Below, in pieces: positions 24,676 to 33,353 of a stretch of DNA of 64,000 nucleotides. The notes under the pieces were generated by a model that saw only the letters and a program-made list of their open reading frames with translations, was not told the origin of the DNA and did not search any database. The number at the start of each line of letters is the position of its first letter. The first letter of the stretch is position 1. Source of the DNA: Kitasatospora phosalacinea (lineage in GTDB: Bacteria; Actinomycetota; Actinomycetes; Streptomycetales; Streptomycetaceae); assembly GCF_000717185.1 (NCBI RefSeq), contig NZ_JNYE01000002.1, positions 1 through 64,000 on the forward strand. The letters run 5' to 3'. The translations under genes were made by a program, and so were the position numbers.

Positions 24676-25262
24676 GCGATCCGCTCCAACTCCTGCACCA
24701 GATTCGGAAGTTGCTGGTCGGCGTCGTCGTGCGGCAGCCACTCGACCGGGTCCAGGAAGCGGAACAGCACCTTGGTCGGGGTGATCGCGAACTCGTACTC
24801 GTCGAAGCCGACCACCGCGCCCGCGTCCCCCCGGGCGGCCCCGCGCACCACGTGCGCGGTGAGGTCGTCCGGGGTGCCGCCCTGCACGGCCGACACCCGG
24901 CGGCGGGCGTTCGACCGGGCCAGGTACGGGCAGACCATCGCGGCGTACAGCATGCACGCCCGGTGGCCGGGGCCCTCCGTGGTGGGCGCCATGTTCCGGT
25001 ACGGGCGGCCCGCCGCCAGCGCCTCGCCGATCGCCACCGCCTCCGCGCCGCCGACCACCCGCCACACCGGCCCGCGCGGCATCAGCGTGTTGCACACCGA
25101 GCACAGCCGCTCCCGGGCGCAGGCCGCCGACCGGTCGTGGTCGGTCAGCGCGAACTGCGGCCGCCCGTCCTCCCACGGGGTGATCGCGGGCACCGGGTAG
25201 CCCCGCTCGTCACGCGGGCGGTCCGCCACGGCGGGCGGCTTGGGGACGGCATCGAAGCGCAT
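24666..25262 (-). CDS. hypothetical protein with cysteine motifs
   Basis: 198 aa, soluble. Cysteines occur as ACARERLCSVCNTLMPRGPVW and HRACMLYAAMVCPYLARSNARRR, a pattern like a small zinc or iron-binding fold. The C-terminal part (FDEYEFAITPTKVLFRFLDPVEWLPHDD) looks globular. Similar proteins are, from memory, widespread in Streptomyces without assigned function. The last codons overlap the convergent lipoprotein gene. Confidence 0.75.
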   Translation of the reverse strand: MRFDAVPKPPAVADRPRDERGYPVPAITPWEDGRPQFALTDHDRSAACARERLCSVCNTLMPRGPVWRVVGGAEAVAIGEALAAGRPYRNMAPTTEGPGHRACMLYAAMVCPYLARSNARRRVSAVQGGTPDDLTAHVVRGAARGDAGAVVGFDEYEFAITPTKVLFRFLDPVEWLPHDDADQQLPNLVQELERIAQR

Positions 25263-25299
25263 GCCCCATGCCTATCACGCCCCCCGCACGCCCCCGCAC

Positions 25300-25815
25300 T
25301 CACCCGCGCGGCACGACGTAATCGGTCAACTCGGCTCGTCCGGGTGCGAGTTGCCCCCATTCACCCGGTACGTCAAGCACCGCGATCCCGGCCGTGGAGA
25401 ACTTCTCCCGGAGCCGTTCCAGCGCCCCGCCCCCGCCCCCGCTCCCCCGGGCCAGCCCCAGCACCAGTTCCTGCACCTCGGGCCGGTGCCCGACCAGCAT
25501 CGCGGTGCGCACCACCGACGGCAACTCCCGCAGCAGGTCGACGAGTTCGTCTGGCTCGGCGCGGTACGCCCGCGGTTCCAGGACGAGTTCGGGCGCGCCG
25601 CCGAGTTCCGGCTCGACCAGCTCCCAGGTCTGCCGGGTGCGCACCGCGGTGGAGCAGAGCACCCGTTCCGGCACCACCTCGTGCTCCGCCAGCCACCGTC
25701 CGGCCGCCGCCGCGTCGGCCCGGCCGCGTTCGGCCAGCGGCCGCAGCTCGTCCGGGACGTCCGGCCAGTCCGCCTTGGCGTGCCGCAGCACGATCAACCG
25801 CCGCTGTTGGGTCAT
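25300..25815 (-). CDS. SixA-like histidine phosphatase
   Basis: 171 aa. The phospho-acceptor motif is LIVLRHAKADWPD (the RHA variant of RHG, as in SixA). A second Arg follows in AVRTRQTWELVE and a second His in MLVGHRPEVQELV. It probably dephosphorylates phosphohistidine or small phosphoesters. The ATG at 25815 was chosen for MTQQRRLIVLRHAK. It is divergent from the FBP-domain gene. Confidence 0.9.
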   Translation of the reverse strand: MTQQRRLIVLRHAKADWPDVPDELRPLAERGRADAAAAGRWLAEHEVVPERVLCSTAVRTRQTWELVEPELGGAPELVLEPRAYRAEPDELVDLLRELPSVVRTAMLVGHRPEVQELVLGLARGSGGGGGALERLREKFSTAGIAVLDVPGEWGQLAPGRAELTDYVVPRG

Positions 25816-25927
25816 CCCCCCAGTGTGGCCCGCCCCGCGAACCGGGCTCCACCCAACGCGCGGGCCGGGACGATACCGGCGGAAAACCGGACGACGCCCC
25901 CGCGTCCGCTCGGTTAGCGTCGGGGGC

Positions 25928-26422
25928 ATGCGTGCCCTGACCGAGCCCGAGATCCGGGCGTCCTTCGTCAACTGCTCCAAGGGCGAGGCCAAGCGCCTCC
26001 CCGTCCCGCGCGACCTGGCCGAGCGCCGCTGGGCCGACCTGGACTTCCTCGGCTGGCGCGACCTCGGCGCCCCCGACCGGGCCTACCTGGTCGCCGTCCT
26101 GGACGACGCCCCGGTCGGCATCACCCTCCGCTCGCCGAACGTGAAGCGCAGCCTGACCCGCACCAACGTCTGCTCGGTCTGCATCACCGCCCACGCGGGC
26201 AGCGGCGTCTGCCTGCTCACCGCCCCCCGGGCGGGCGCGGCCGGCCGCGAGGGCAACTCGGTCGGCACCTACCTCTGCGCCGACCTGGCCTGCTCGCTGT
26301 ACGTCCGCGGCCTGCGCCGCACCGCCTCGGTCAGCCGCCCGGACGAGTCGCTCCCGCTGGAGGAGCAGATCACCCGGACGGTCGCCAACCTGGAGGCGTT
26401 CCTGCGCCAGGTGCTGGCCTGA
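25928..26422 (+). CDS. FBP-domain (treble-clef zinc finger) EF-G-binding-like protein
   Basis: 164 aa. LTEPEIRASFVNCSKGEAKRLPVPRDL opens the protein. The zinc knuckle is CSVCITAHAGSGVCLLTAP plus YLCADLACSLYVRG, the FBP C-terminal treble-clef fold. Relatives bind elongation factor G (FusB type) or ribosomal targets. The ATG at 25928 is used. Confidence 0.88.
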   Translation: MRALTEPEIRASFVNCSKGEAKRLPVPRDLAERRWADLDFLGWRDLGAPDRAYLVAVLDDAPVGITLRSPNVKRSLTRTNVCSVCITAHAGSGVCLLTAPRAGAAGREGNSVGTYLCADLACSLYVRGLRRTASVSRPDESLPLEEQITRTVANLEAFLRQVLA

Positions 26423-26428
26423 GCGCCG

Positions 26429-26947
26429 CTACGCCGAGCGGTACTCCACCGTCAGCAGGGCCCGCCCCAGCGCGTGCGCGGTCAGCTGGAACCCGACCTG
26501 CGCCGCCGGGGTGTCCGGCCCGACCTCCAGGGCCGGGACGTCCAGCGCGTGCACCACGAACACGTACCGGTGGGCCGGCCCGGGCGGCGGCGCCGCCCCG
26601 TCGTACCGGTGCCCCGGGAAGTCGTTGCGGACGTGGAACGCCCCGCCGGGCAGCCCCCCGTCGTCCGCCCCGGCCCCGGCCGCCAGCTCGGTGACCTCCG
26701 CGGGCAGGTTCACCGCCAGCCAGTGCCACCACCCCGCCGCCGTCGGCGCGTCCGGGTCGTAGCAGGTCACCGCGAACGACCGCGTCCCCGCCGGGAACCC
26801 CGACCACGACAGCTGCGGCGACGTGTTCCCCAGCGCGTGCACGTGCGCGTCCGGCATCATGCCCCCGTCCACCAGGTCCGTGCTGCGCAGCCGGAACGCC
26901 GGCACCGGCGGCAGGAAGTCGTACGGAAGCGGAATGCGCCCGGTCAT
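26429..26947 (-). CDS. YbhB/YbcL family (Raf kinase inhibitor-like) protein
   Basis: 172 aa. PEBP-fold hallmarks are present: LGNTSPQLSWSGFPAGTRSFAVTCYDPDAPT, GWWHWLAVNLPAEV, GHRYDGAAPPPGPAHRYVFVVHALD. The anion-binding DPDAP and HW motifs are intact. It is cytosolic (no signal). The function of bacterial members is not established. It is convergent with the FBP gene, 6 nt apart. Confidence 0.93.
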   Translation of the reverse strand: MTGRIPLPYDFLPPVPAFRLRSTDLVDGGMMPDAHVHALGNTSPQLSWSGFPAGTRSFAVTCYDPDAPTAAGWWHWLAVNLPAEVTELAAGAGADDGGLPGGAFHVRNDFPGHRYDGAAPPPGPAHRYVFVVHALDVPALEVGPDTPAAQVGFQLTAHALGRALLTVEYRSA

Positions 26948-27022
26948 CGGTCACCGTCCTCGTCGAAGGTCCTCGGTATGCCGGCCCAGCCTATCCGCGG
27001 ACCCCCGTCCCGCCGCCGGACC

Positions 27023-27871
27023 TCAGCTGCGCCAGAGCGCCTCCACCGCGGCCCCCAGCACGGTGCCGGTCCTCCCCAGGTCGAAGACCAGGTCGAAGTG
27101 GTTGCGCCCGCCCACCAGCAGCTCGTGCACCGGGACGTCCGCCTCCCGCAGCGCCTCCGCGAACTCCGCCTGCTGCCGTCCGAACTCGTCCGTCTCGTGC
27201 TCGCCCAGCGCCAGCACCACCGGCGGCAGCGCCGCCAGCGCGGCCCGCCCGGCGTGCAGCGGGCTGAGCGCGGCGGCCCGGGCGGGGTCGAGGCCGAGCG
27301 GCTGGTTGACGTAGCTGAGGGCGACGGGCTCCAGGTCGTAGACGCCGCTGAGCAGCGCGGCCCCGCGGATCCGCCCGCGCAGCCGCCGGTCGAGCAGCGC
27401 CGCCGCGGCCAGGTGCGCCCCGGCGGAGCTGCCGCTGAGCACGATCCGCTCCGGGTCGGCGCCGAGTTCCGCCGCGTGGTCGACCAGCCAGCGCACGGCC
27501 GAGGTGGTCTGCTCGACGATCTGCTCGACCGTCCAGCGCGGGGCGAGCCCGTAGCCGACGGCGGCGAACGCGGTGCCGTGCGGGACGAGGTCCAGCGCGG
27601 GGAAGGCCGAGTCCTCCTTGCCGAGCTCCTGCCAGAAGCCGCCGTGCACGAACACGTGCAGCGGGGCGCCCGTCCGGGCGGCGGGGAAGAAGTCGAGCAG
27701 CTCGGGCGCGTCGGGCCCGTAGCGCAGTTCGCGGTGGCCGGGCAGTTCGCACAGGGCCCGGCGGCTCTCGGCCGCGTACGCCGCGAGTTCGGCGTCGAAG
27801 TCGGCGGCCCGGGTGCTGGGCGAGTACTCCCGGTCGAGTTCCTGCTGGTCGAAGCCCCGGTAGACCGTCAT
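27023..27871 (-). CDS. alpha/beta hydrolase, arylformamidase (kynurenine formamidase)-like
   Basis: 282 aa. HGGFWQ (oxyanion-hole HGG motif) and LSGSSAGAHLAA (nucleophile Ser in GxSxG) mark the HSL/arylformamidase group. N-terminal LDREYSPSTRAADF resembles kynurenine formamidases. A late Asp/His pair is in LGEHETDEFG and VGGRNHFDLV. The start at 27871 was chosen for its GAGGAG site; MVYTWLG at 27907 is possible. No kyn genes are adjacent, so the substrate is a guess. Confidence 0.85.
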   Translation of the reverse strand: MTVYRGFDQQELDREYSPSTRAADFDAELAAYAAESRRALCELPGHRELRYGPDAPELLDFFPAARTGAPLHVFVHGGFWQELGKEDSAFPALDLVPHGTAFAAVGYGLAPRWTVEQIVEQTTSAVRWLVDHAAELGADPERIVLSGSSAGAHLAAAALLDRRLRGRIRGAALLSGVYDLEPVALSYVNQPLGLDPARAAALSPLHAGRAALAALPPVVLALGEHETDEFGRQQAEFAEALREADVPVHELLVGGRNHFDLVFDLGRTGTVLGAAVEALWRS

Positions 27872-27965
27872 GACGCCGCTCTCCTCACCCAACCAGGTAT
27901 AGACCAATACGGGAGCGCACGGTTAGCGTGGTCACTCCCCGTACTTCCTTCTCCGGAGTTGCCCC

Positions 27966-29129
27966 GTGGAGACGTCCGTCCTCGCCTTCGCCACCGACCT
28001 GCTCGACGAAGGGGCCGACACCTTCTTCGGCAACCTTACCGACCGGGCCGGGGTCGGCGGCGTCACGCTCGCGTCCGTCTACCACGAGGCCCGGGACGTC
28101 TTCCCGCACAACCCGCGCCGGGTGCTGCGCTACCTGGAGCCGGGCGCCGCCTACTTCCGCCCCGACCCGGCCCGCTGGGCCGGGCGCCGGCTCGCCCCGC
28201 TGCCCTCCACCGCGATCGGGGAGCGCGACCCGTTCGCCGAGGCCGCCGAGGAGACCCGCCGCCGCGGCCTGAAGCTGCACGCCTGGACGGTCTTCTGCCA
28301 CAACGACCGGCTCGGCTTCGCCCACCCGGACTGCGCGCCCGCCAACGCCTTCGGCGACCGCCACCTGACCGAGCTGTGCCCGGCCAACCCGGAGGTCCGC
28401 GACTACTGCCGCACCGTGGTCGAGGAGCTCGGCCGCTACGGCGTGGACGCGATCCGCGCCGAGTCGCTGCACTTCCACGGCCTGGCGCACGGCTACCACC
28501 ACGAGCGCTACTTCGAGGAGCTCGGCCCGGTCACCGAGGCCCTGCTGTCGGTCTGCTTCTGCCCGCACTGCCTGGCCGCCGCGACCGCCGCGGGCGTCCC
28601 CGCCGAGCACGTGCGCGACACCGTCCGCGCCGAGCTGCGCTCCCGCCTCGCCGACGGGTCGCGCGCCCTCGCCCCCGCCGCGCTGGACGAGCTGGCGGGC
28701 GGCGCCTTCGCCGCGTACGTCGACGCCTCGGCCCGCACCGTCACCTCGCTGGCCGCCGAGTTGGCCGCCACCGCCGCCGAGCACGGCATGCGGCTGACCT
28801 TCATGGACGGCGGCGGCCCCGGCACCGGCTGGCTGTCCGGCATCGACCTGCCCTCGCTCGCGGGCGCCGCCCACCAGATCGAGACCCTCGGCTACGCGCG
28901 GACCCCGGAGGAGGTCCGCGAGAAGGTCGCCGCCTTCGCCCTGCACGGCGTCCGCCCGCGGGACATGGCGGTGATCCTGCGCCCGATGGCCTCCGACTGC
29001 GACGGCCCCGCCAACCTCACCGCCAAGATCGCCGCCCTGCGCGAACTCGGCGTCCCGGAGGTCGAGTTCTACCACTACGGCCTGATGCGGCTGTCCTCGC
29101 TGGACCGGATCGGCCAGGCCCTCCGCTAG
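27966..29129 (+). CDS. TIM-barrel glycoside-hydrolase-like protein
   Basis: 387 aa from GTG behind CGGAG. It has an alternating strand-helix pattern: VLAFATDLLDEG, VTLASVYHEARD, LKLHAWTVFCHNDRLG, VDAIRAESLHFHG, MRLTFMDGGG, IETLGYARTPEEVREKVAAF, VEFYHYGLM. Cysteines cluster in VCFCPHCLAAA. It resembles actinobacterial proteins annotated as hypothetical or glycosidase-like; catalytic residues are not certain (E/H in AESLHFHG are candidates). It has no signal peptide and is divergent from the arylformamidase-like gene. Confidence 0.65.
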   Translation: METSVLAFATDLLDEGADTFFGNLTDRAGVGGVTLASVYHEARDVFPHNPRRVLRYLEPGAAYFRPDPARWAGRRLAPLPSTAIGERDPFAEAAEETRRRGLKLHAWTVFCHNDRLGFAHPDCAPANAFGDRHLTELCPANPEVRDYCRTVVEELGRYGVDAIRAESLHFHGLAHGYHHERYFEELGPVTEALLSVCFCPHCLAAATAAGVPAEHVRDTVRAELRSRLADGSRALAPAALDELAGGAFAAYVDASARTVTSLAAELAATAAEHGMRLTFMDGGGPGTGWLSGIDLPSLAGAAHQIETLGYARTPEEVREKVAAFALHGVRPRDMAVILRPMASDCDGPANLTAKIAALRELGVPEVEFYHYGLMRLSSLDRIGQALR

Positions 29130-29250
29130 CCGCCCGACGCCCGGAAAGCACCGTTCGCCCGCACAACGCCCGTTCCGTCCCCGCCTCCGGACAACGCACC
29201 GTTCGCCCCGCCTGCTGCGCCCGGAGCGTCCCGAACGGTAGGCTTTCCGT

Positions 29251-29547
29251 GTGATCTTCAAGCGCATCGGCAACGGACGGCCGTACCCGGATCACGGCCG
29301 GACCAGCACCCGCCAGTGGGCGGACGTCGCGCCGCGTCCGGTGCGGCTGGACCAGTTGGTGACCACCAAGGGCCAGTTGGACCTGGAGACCCTCCTCGCG
29401 GAGGACTCCACGTTCTACGGGGACCTGTTCGCCCACGTGGTGAAGTGGCGCGGCGACCTCTACCTGGAGGACGGGCTGCACCGCGCCGTCCGGGCCGCCC
29501 TCCAGCAGCGGCAGGTCCTGCACGCCCGCGTGCTGGAGATGGACTGA
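29251..29547 (+). CDS. small ParB-nuclease-fold-like protein (often annotated VapB-family antitoxin)
   Basis: 98 aa from GTG. MIFKRIGNGRPYPDHGR, DVAPRPVRLDQLVTTKGQLDLETLLAEDSTFYGDLFAHVVKWRGDLYLEDGLHRAVRAAL matches a highly conserved Streptomyces family that automated annotation calls VapB antitoxin. No VapC-like PIN-domain toxin is adjacent, so the toxin-antitoxin label is doubtful. The HVV...DGLHR pattern recalls ParB/sulfiredoxin-like folds. Confidence 0.8.
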   Translation: MIFKRIGNGRPYPDHGRTSTRQWADVAPRPVRLDQLVTTKGQLDLETLLAEDSTFYGDLFAHVVKWRGDLYLEDGLHRAVRAALQQRQVLHARVLEMD

Positions 29548-29751
29548 CCCCGGGCCGTCCGCGGGCGGGTGCAACCGGGATCGCTACCGGTACGTCCTTT
29601 CGAGTGCCGTCATCCCCCGGATGATGATCATCCAGTACCTGCGCACCCGTTGTCGGATTAGTCTGCTGACTACAGCGGTCACGCGGCCCGTTCCCCCCGG
29701 CCGTTCCGCGGTCACCGGCACCCCACCCTGGCACCCATGGGGAGACAGACC

Positions 29752-30447
29752 ATGAGCATGTTGACTCCCCGGGGTTTGAAGGGGAAGCAGTACCGCGTCA
29801 CCGGAAACGCCTACCCCCGCCTCGGCCGCCCCCCGCGCCGCGGCCGGAAGGTCGCCCTCGGGCTGGGCGGCGTCCTCGTCCTGACCCTGGTCTCGGTCGG
29901 CGGCGTGCAGCTGTACGACGTCTTCACCGGCAAGCACAAGGACGCCACCGCCCAGGCCTGCGCCCCCGCCTCCGGCAAGCCGCTCGCCGCCCCGGAGGAC
30001 TCCCCCTCGGCCGGCGCCCCCTCGGCCGGCGCCCCCGCCGCCGGCGCCCCGGCGCCCGTCCCCAGCAACACCGCCGTCCCGCAGCCCGCCGCCGTCAAGG
30101 TGAACGTCTACAACGCCACCGACAAGTCCGGCCTGGCCGCCCGCACCGCCGACGAGCTGCGCAAGCGCGGCTTCGTGGTCGACAAGGTCGGCAACGCGCC
30201 CGCCGCGCTCGACAAGAAGGTGCCCGGCACCGCGCAGATCCTCAGCGGCCCCGGCGGCCTCGGCGCCGCCACCCTGCTGCTCTCCCAGGTCGCCGCCGCG
30301 ACCGCCACCGAGGACACCCGCACCGACGCCACCGTCGACTTCGTCATCGGCGACACCTTCAGCGCCCTCGCCGACCCCACCCAGGCCGCCGCCGCCCTCG
30401 CCGAGCTCACCAAGCCCTCCCCCTCCCCGGAGCCCGGCCACTGCTGA
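29752..30447 (+). CDS. membrane protein with LytR C-terminal domain
   Basis: 231 aa. The ATG at 29752 follows GGGGAG. A basic cytoplasmic N-terminus and one TM helix (about 34-55, VALGLGGVLVLTLVSVGGVQLY) precede an Ala/Pro-rich linker. A LytR_C domain (110-225; VKVNVYNATDKSGLAARTADELRKRGFVVDKVGNAP) ends the protein. The domain occurs alone here, without the LCP phosphotransferase domain, so it is more likely structural or regulatory in the cell envelope. Confidence 0.9.
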   Translation: MSMLTPRGLKGKQYRVTGNAYPRLGRPPRRGRKVALGLGGVLVLTLVSVGGVQLYDVFTGKHKDATAQACAPASGKPLAAPEDSPSAGAPSAGAPAAGAPAPVPSNTAVPQPAAVKVNVYNATDKSGLAARTADELRKRGFVVDKVGNAPAALDKKVPGTAQILSGPGGLGAATLLLSQVAAATATEDTRTDATVDFVIGDTFSALADPTQAAAALAELTKPSPSPEPGHC

Positions 30448-30494
30448 CCCCGCCCGGGGCGCGGGCCACCGCACCGCGCCCCCGCGGACGCACG

Positions 30495-30533
30495 GGATCC
30501 GGCCGGGGACGGCACCCGTCCCCGGCCGGATCC
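30495..30533. terminator. bidirectional terminator, 18-bp perfect stem
   Basis: GGATCCGGCCGGGGACGG (30495-30512) and its exact complement (30516-30533) enclose a 3-nt loop. It lies between the convergent LytR_C and upp genes. Confidence 0.85.
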
Positions 30534-30550
30534 TCCCTGCTCCGGGGCTC

Positions 30551-31186
30551 CTAGCCCGCCGTCCCGTACAGCCGGTCGCCCGCGTCGCCCAGGCCCGGCA
30601 CGATGTAGCCGTGCTCGTTGAGCCGCTCGTCGACCGCCGCGGTGACCACCGTGACCGGTCGGCCCGCCAGCTCGCGCTCCATCACCGCGACGCCCTCGGG
30701 CGCGGCCAGCAGCACCACCGCGGTGACGTCGGTCGCGCCGCGCTCCAGCAGCATCCGGATCGCCGCGACCAGGGTGCCGCCGGTGGCCAGCATCGGGTCG
30801 AGCACGTAGATCTGCCGCCCGGAGAGGTCGTCCGGCATCCGGGTCGCGTAGGTCGACGCCTCCAGCGTCTCCTCGTTGCGGACCATGCCGAGGAAGCCGA
30901 CCTCCGCGGTCGGCAGCAGCCGGGTCATGCCGTCGAGCATGCCGAGGCCGGCCCGGAGGATCGGGACGACCAGCGGCCGCGGGTAGGAGAGCCGGGTGCC
31001 CCGGGTGACGGCGACCGGCGTGGTGATCTCGACCGTGTCGGTGCGGACGTCCCGGGTCGCCTCGTACGCGAGCAGGGTGACCAGCTCGTCGGTGAGCCGC
31101 CGGAAGGTCGGCGAGTCCGTGCGCTCGTCGCGCAGGGTGGACAGCTTGTGGGCGACCAGCGGGTGGTCGACGACGTGGAGACGCAT
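30551..31186 (-). CDS. upp: uracil phosphoribosyltransferase
   Basis: 211 aa, full length. [23 protein letters not shown], the PRPP-binding [17 protein letters not shown] loop ([17 protein letters not shown]) and the uracil-binding end [18 protein letters not shown] are all present. It converts uracil and PRPP to UMP (pyrimidine salvage). It is divergent from the small gene at 31343. Confidence 0.97.
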   Translation of the reverse strand: MRLHVVDHPLVAHKLSTLRDERTDSPTFRRLTDELVTLLAYEATRDVRTDTVEITTPVAVTRGTRLSYPRPLVVPILRAGLGMLDGMTRLLPTAEVGFLGMVRNEETLEASTYATRMPDDLSGRQIYVLDPMLATGGTLVAAIRMLLERGATDVTAVVLLAAPEGVAVMERELAGRPVTVVTAAVDERLNEHGYIVPGLGDAGDRLYGTAG

Positions 31187-31342
31187 GGACCAAAGGTAAC
31201 GGCCACCGGCACGTGTGTACGACTCCGTACGAACCGGGACGACCGGGGCGACCCGCCGGACCACCCGGGAACGCGTCCGGAATCACGGAAGTCGGGCCGC
31301 TCCTGTGGTATCCCCGGTGCCGATCTGGGAAAGTCGGAACCT

Positions 31343-31579
31343 ATGAAGAGCAACCCGACGCGGGCGACCACCGCCGGCGCGGGCGGGTCCGGCTCGACAG
31401 ACGAGTCCCGTCCGACCGCAGAGACCGACGCGGAGACCGACGCGGAGCGGCGCAAGCGCCGGGCCGTGTTCCTCCGCGAGCTGGCCGAGGCCCGGGAACT
31501 GCGGGCCCGGGTGCGGCCGAGACGGACGAAGGAGCGCCGGATGCGCGAGGCCATGCGAATGCGAACCTTCCGGATCTGA
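31343..31579 (+). CDS. small basic hypothetical protein
   Basis: 78 aa. An acidic/Thr-rich N-terminus (TDESRPTAETDAETDAE) is followed by a highly basic helix (RRKRRAVFLRELAEARELRARVRPRRTKERRMREAMRMRTFRI). There is no known domain. It lies between upp and the tadA pair. Nucleic-acid binding is possible from charge only. Confidence 0.65.
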   Translation: MKSNPTRATTAGAGGSGSTDESRPTAETDAETDAERRKRRAVFLRELAEARELRARVRPRRTKERRMREAMRMRTFRI

Positions 31580-31864
31580 CGGCCCGCGGGCCGCGCCCCG
31601 CACCGGAGTTGCGCCCCCGGGAACGCCCCGGCGCCCCCGCCGCAAGACCTCCGACGGTCGAGATCCGCACCCGCGGCGGCCGGAAGCCGACCATTCCGAC
31701 ACGACCTGCGAAGACGCGCTGCCGAACACCCCCCGCAGCGGCGGCCTTTCTGTCACGATGCGGTGGGACGGTCCGAACAGCGGACCGCCTTCTGGCGCGG
31801 GGGCGGCCGGACCGCACCCGCCCGAGATCGCCGACAGCCGAGACCAATCTTGGGAGTGTCCCTG

Positions 31865-32425
31865 GTGGCGTACTTCGCTGCAGTGCTTGCTCGCACCGGT
31901 GCCGGGTGGGATGTGAGCGAGACGGAACTCGACGACGTAGAGACCCTGGCCGACCTGACCGACCTGGCCCGCGAGGCGGCCGAGGACGAGGACACCGTGC
32001 TGGTCTTCATCGAGCAGGAGGACGCGTGGTTCGCCGTCCTGCGCATCGACGGTGAGGACGACCCGCGGATCTTCGTCTCCGACGCGGCCGCGGCGGCGCG
32101 CAGCTCGTACGGCGCGGTGCTCACCGACGAGTTGATCGAACAGGACGGGGAGGCCGACTTCGACGACCTCGACGGGCTCGTCGCCGGGCTCGACGACGAG
32201 GACGACGCGGTCGCCGAGGCCGATGACGAGGACGACGAGGAGCCGGGCGGCGGGCGGGGCGCGACCCCGGTCGGGCCGATCGGCGACTCCGAGCTGCTGA
32301 CCGAGTTCGGGATGGCCGCCGCCGACCTGATGGAGCTGGCCGGGGAGGGCGCCGCGCCCGGCGACGCGCTCGGCGAGATCGCCGAGGCGCTCGGCTGCGG
32401 CGAGGTCCTGGAGGCCGTTCGGTAG
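31865..32425 (+). CDS. tRNA adenosine deaminase-associated protein
   Basis: 186 aa from GTG after GGGAG; GTG 31856 is an alternative. VAYFAAVLARTGAGWDVSETELDDVETLADLTDLAREAAEDEDTVLVFIEQEDAWFAVLRIDG is the conserved N-terminal domain of the actinobacterial partner that always precedes tadA. The middle is a very acidic run (DDEDDAVAEADDEDDEE), and the C-terminal ELLTEFGMAAADLMELAGEG is conserved. Its exact action on TadA is not known. Confidence 0.92.
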   Translation: MAYFAAVLARTGAGWDVSETELDDVETLADLTDLAREAAEDEDTVLVFIEQEDAWFAVLRIDGEDDPRIFVSDAAAAARSSYGAVLTDELIEQDGEADFDDLDGLVAGLDDEDDAVAEADDEDDEEPGGGRGATPVGPIGDSELLTEFGMAAADLMELAGEGAAPGDALGEIAEALGCGEVLEAVR

Positions 32426-32454
32426 CGGCGGGCCCGGTGCCCGACACTGGGTCC

Positions 32455-33048
32455 ATGCAGCCCGCTCCCCTTCCCGCCGACACCCTGGGCGAACGGCCGC
32501 GGATCGCCCCGCTGCCCGCCCCCGAACGCCCCGACCCGGTCCGCGACCGGTGGCGGGCCCGGATGCGCCTCGCGATCGAGGAGGCCGCCCTGGCCACCGC
32601 CACCGGTGACGTTCCGGTCGGGGCGTTCGTCCTCGGCCCGGACGGCACGGTGCTCGGCCGCGGCCACAACGTCCGCGAGGCGGTGGGCGACCCGACCGGC
32701 CACGCCGAGGTGGTGGCCATCCGGCAGGCCGCGCAGAGGTTGAACGAAGCCGCGCGAAGCGCGTCCGGCGAGGGTGGTGGTGGGCGACGGGCGGGCGGGG
32801 AGTGGCGGCTGAGCGGCTGCACCCTGGTCGTCACCCTGGAGCCCTGCACCATGTGCGCGGGCGCGATCGTGCTCTCCCGGCTCGCCCGGGTGGTCTTCGG
32901 CGCCCACGACCCGAAGGCGGGCGCGGCCGGTTCGCTGTTCGACGTCGTCCGCGACAACCGCCTCAACCACCGCCCCGAGGTGGTCGGCGGCGTCCTCGCC
33001 GACGAGTGCACCGCCCAGCTGCTGGCCTTCTTCGAGACCCAGCGCTGA
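32455..33048 (+). CDS. tadA: tRNA-specific adenosine deaminase
   Basis: 197 aa from ATG 32455 (GTG 32437 possible). The zinc and catalytic motifs are intact: H83-A-E85 (proton shuttle) and PCTMC (C131, C134). It deaminates the wobble adenosine of tRNA-Arg(ACG) to inosine, consistent with the two tRNA-Arg(ACG) genes in this window. It carries an extra Gly/Arg-rich insertion (EAARSASGEGGGGRRAGG) before the PCxxC strand and an N-terminal extension of about 35 residues. Confidence 0.95.
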   Translation: MQPAPLPADTLGERPRIAPLPAPERPDPVRDRWRARMRLAIEEAALATATGDVPVGAFVLGPDGTVLGRGHNVREAVGDPTGHAEVVAIRQAAQRLNEAARSASGEGGGGRRAGGEWRLSGCTLVVTLEPCTMCAGAIVLSRLARVVFGAHDPKAGAAGSLFDVVRDNRLNHRPEVVGGVLADECTAQLLAFFETQR

Positions 33049-33101
33049 CCCGCCCCGGAACGGATTTCACCCCGTCCCCCCGATCCGGTAGAGTTCCCCT
33101 C

Positions 33102-33188
33102 GGTAGCGTGTCCGAGCGGCCAAAGGAGCACGCCTCGAAAGCGTGTGTGGGGGCAACTCCACCGTGGGTTCGAATCCCACCGCTACCG
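33102..33188 (+). tRNA. tRNA-Ser(CGA)
   Basis: The acceptor arms GGTAGCG/CGCTACC pair. The anticodon stem CACGC/GCGTG holds loop CTCGAAA with anticodon CGA at 33136-33138. A long variable arm (class II) and T-loop GGTTCGAATCC are present. 87 nt, CCA not encoded. Confidence 0.96.
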
Positions 33189-33194
33189 CCGCTC

Positions 33195-33227
33195 GAAGGG
33201 CCCGACCGGTCTCCGGTCGGGCCCTTC
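33195..33227 (+). terminator. terminator of tRNA-Ser(CGA)
   Basis: GAAGGGCCCGACCGG (33195-33209) pairs perfectly with CCGGTCGGGCCCTTC (33213-33227), loop TCT, 6 nt after the tRNA. Confidence 0.8.
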
Positions 33228-33353
33228 GGCATTCCGGACCTTCCCGGCCCGAAGCGGACAAACCATTGCTGAGCTGGGATTTTACCTGGCCACGGGTCAG
33301 CGGCGGGCGCTACTGTGCGGACTCCTTCACCACCGGAAGCAGGAGTTCCCCCC

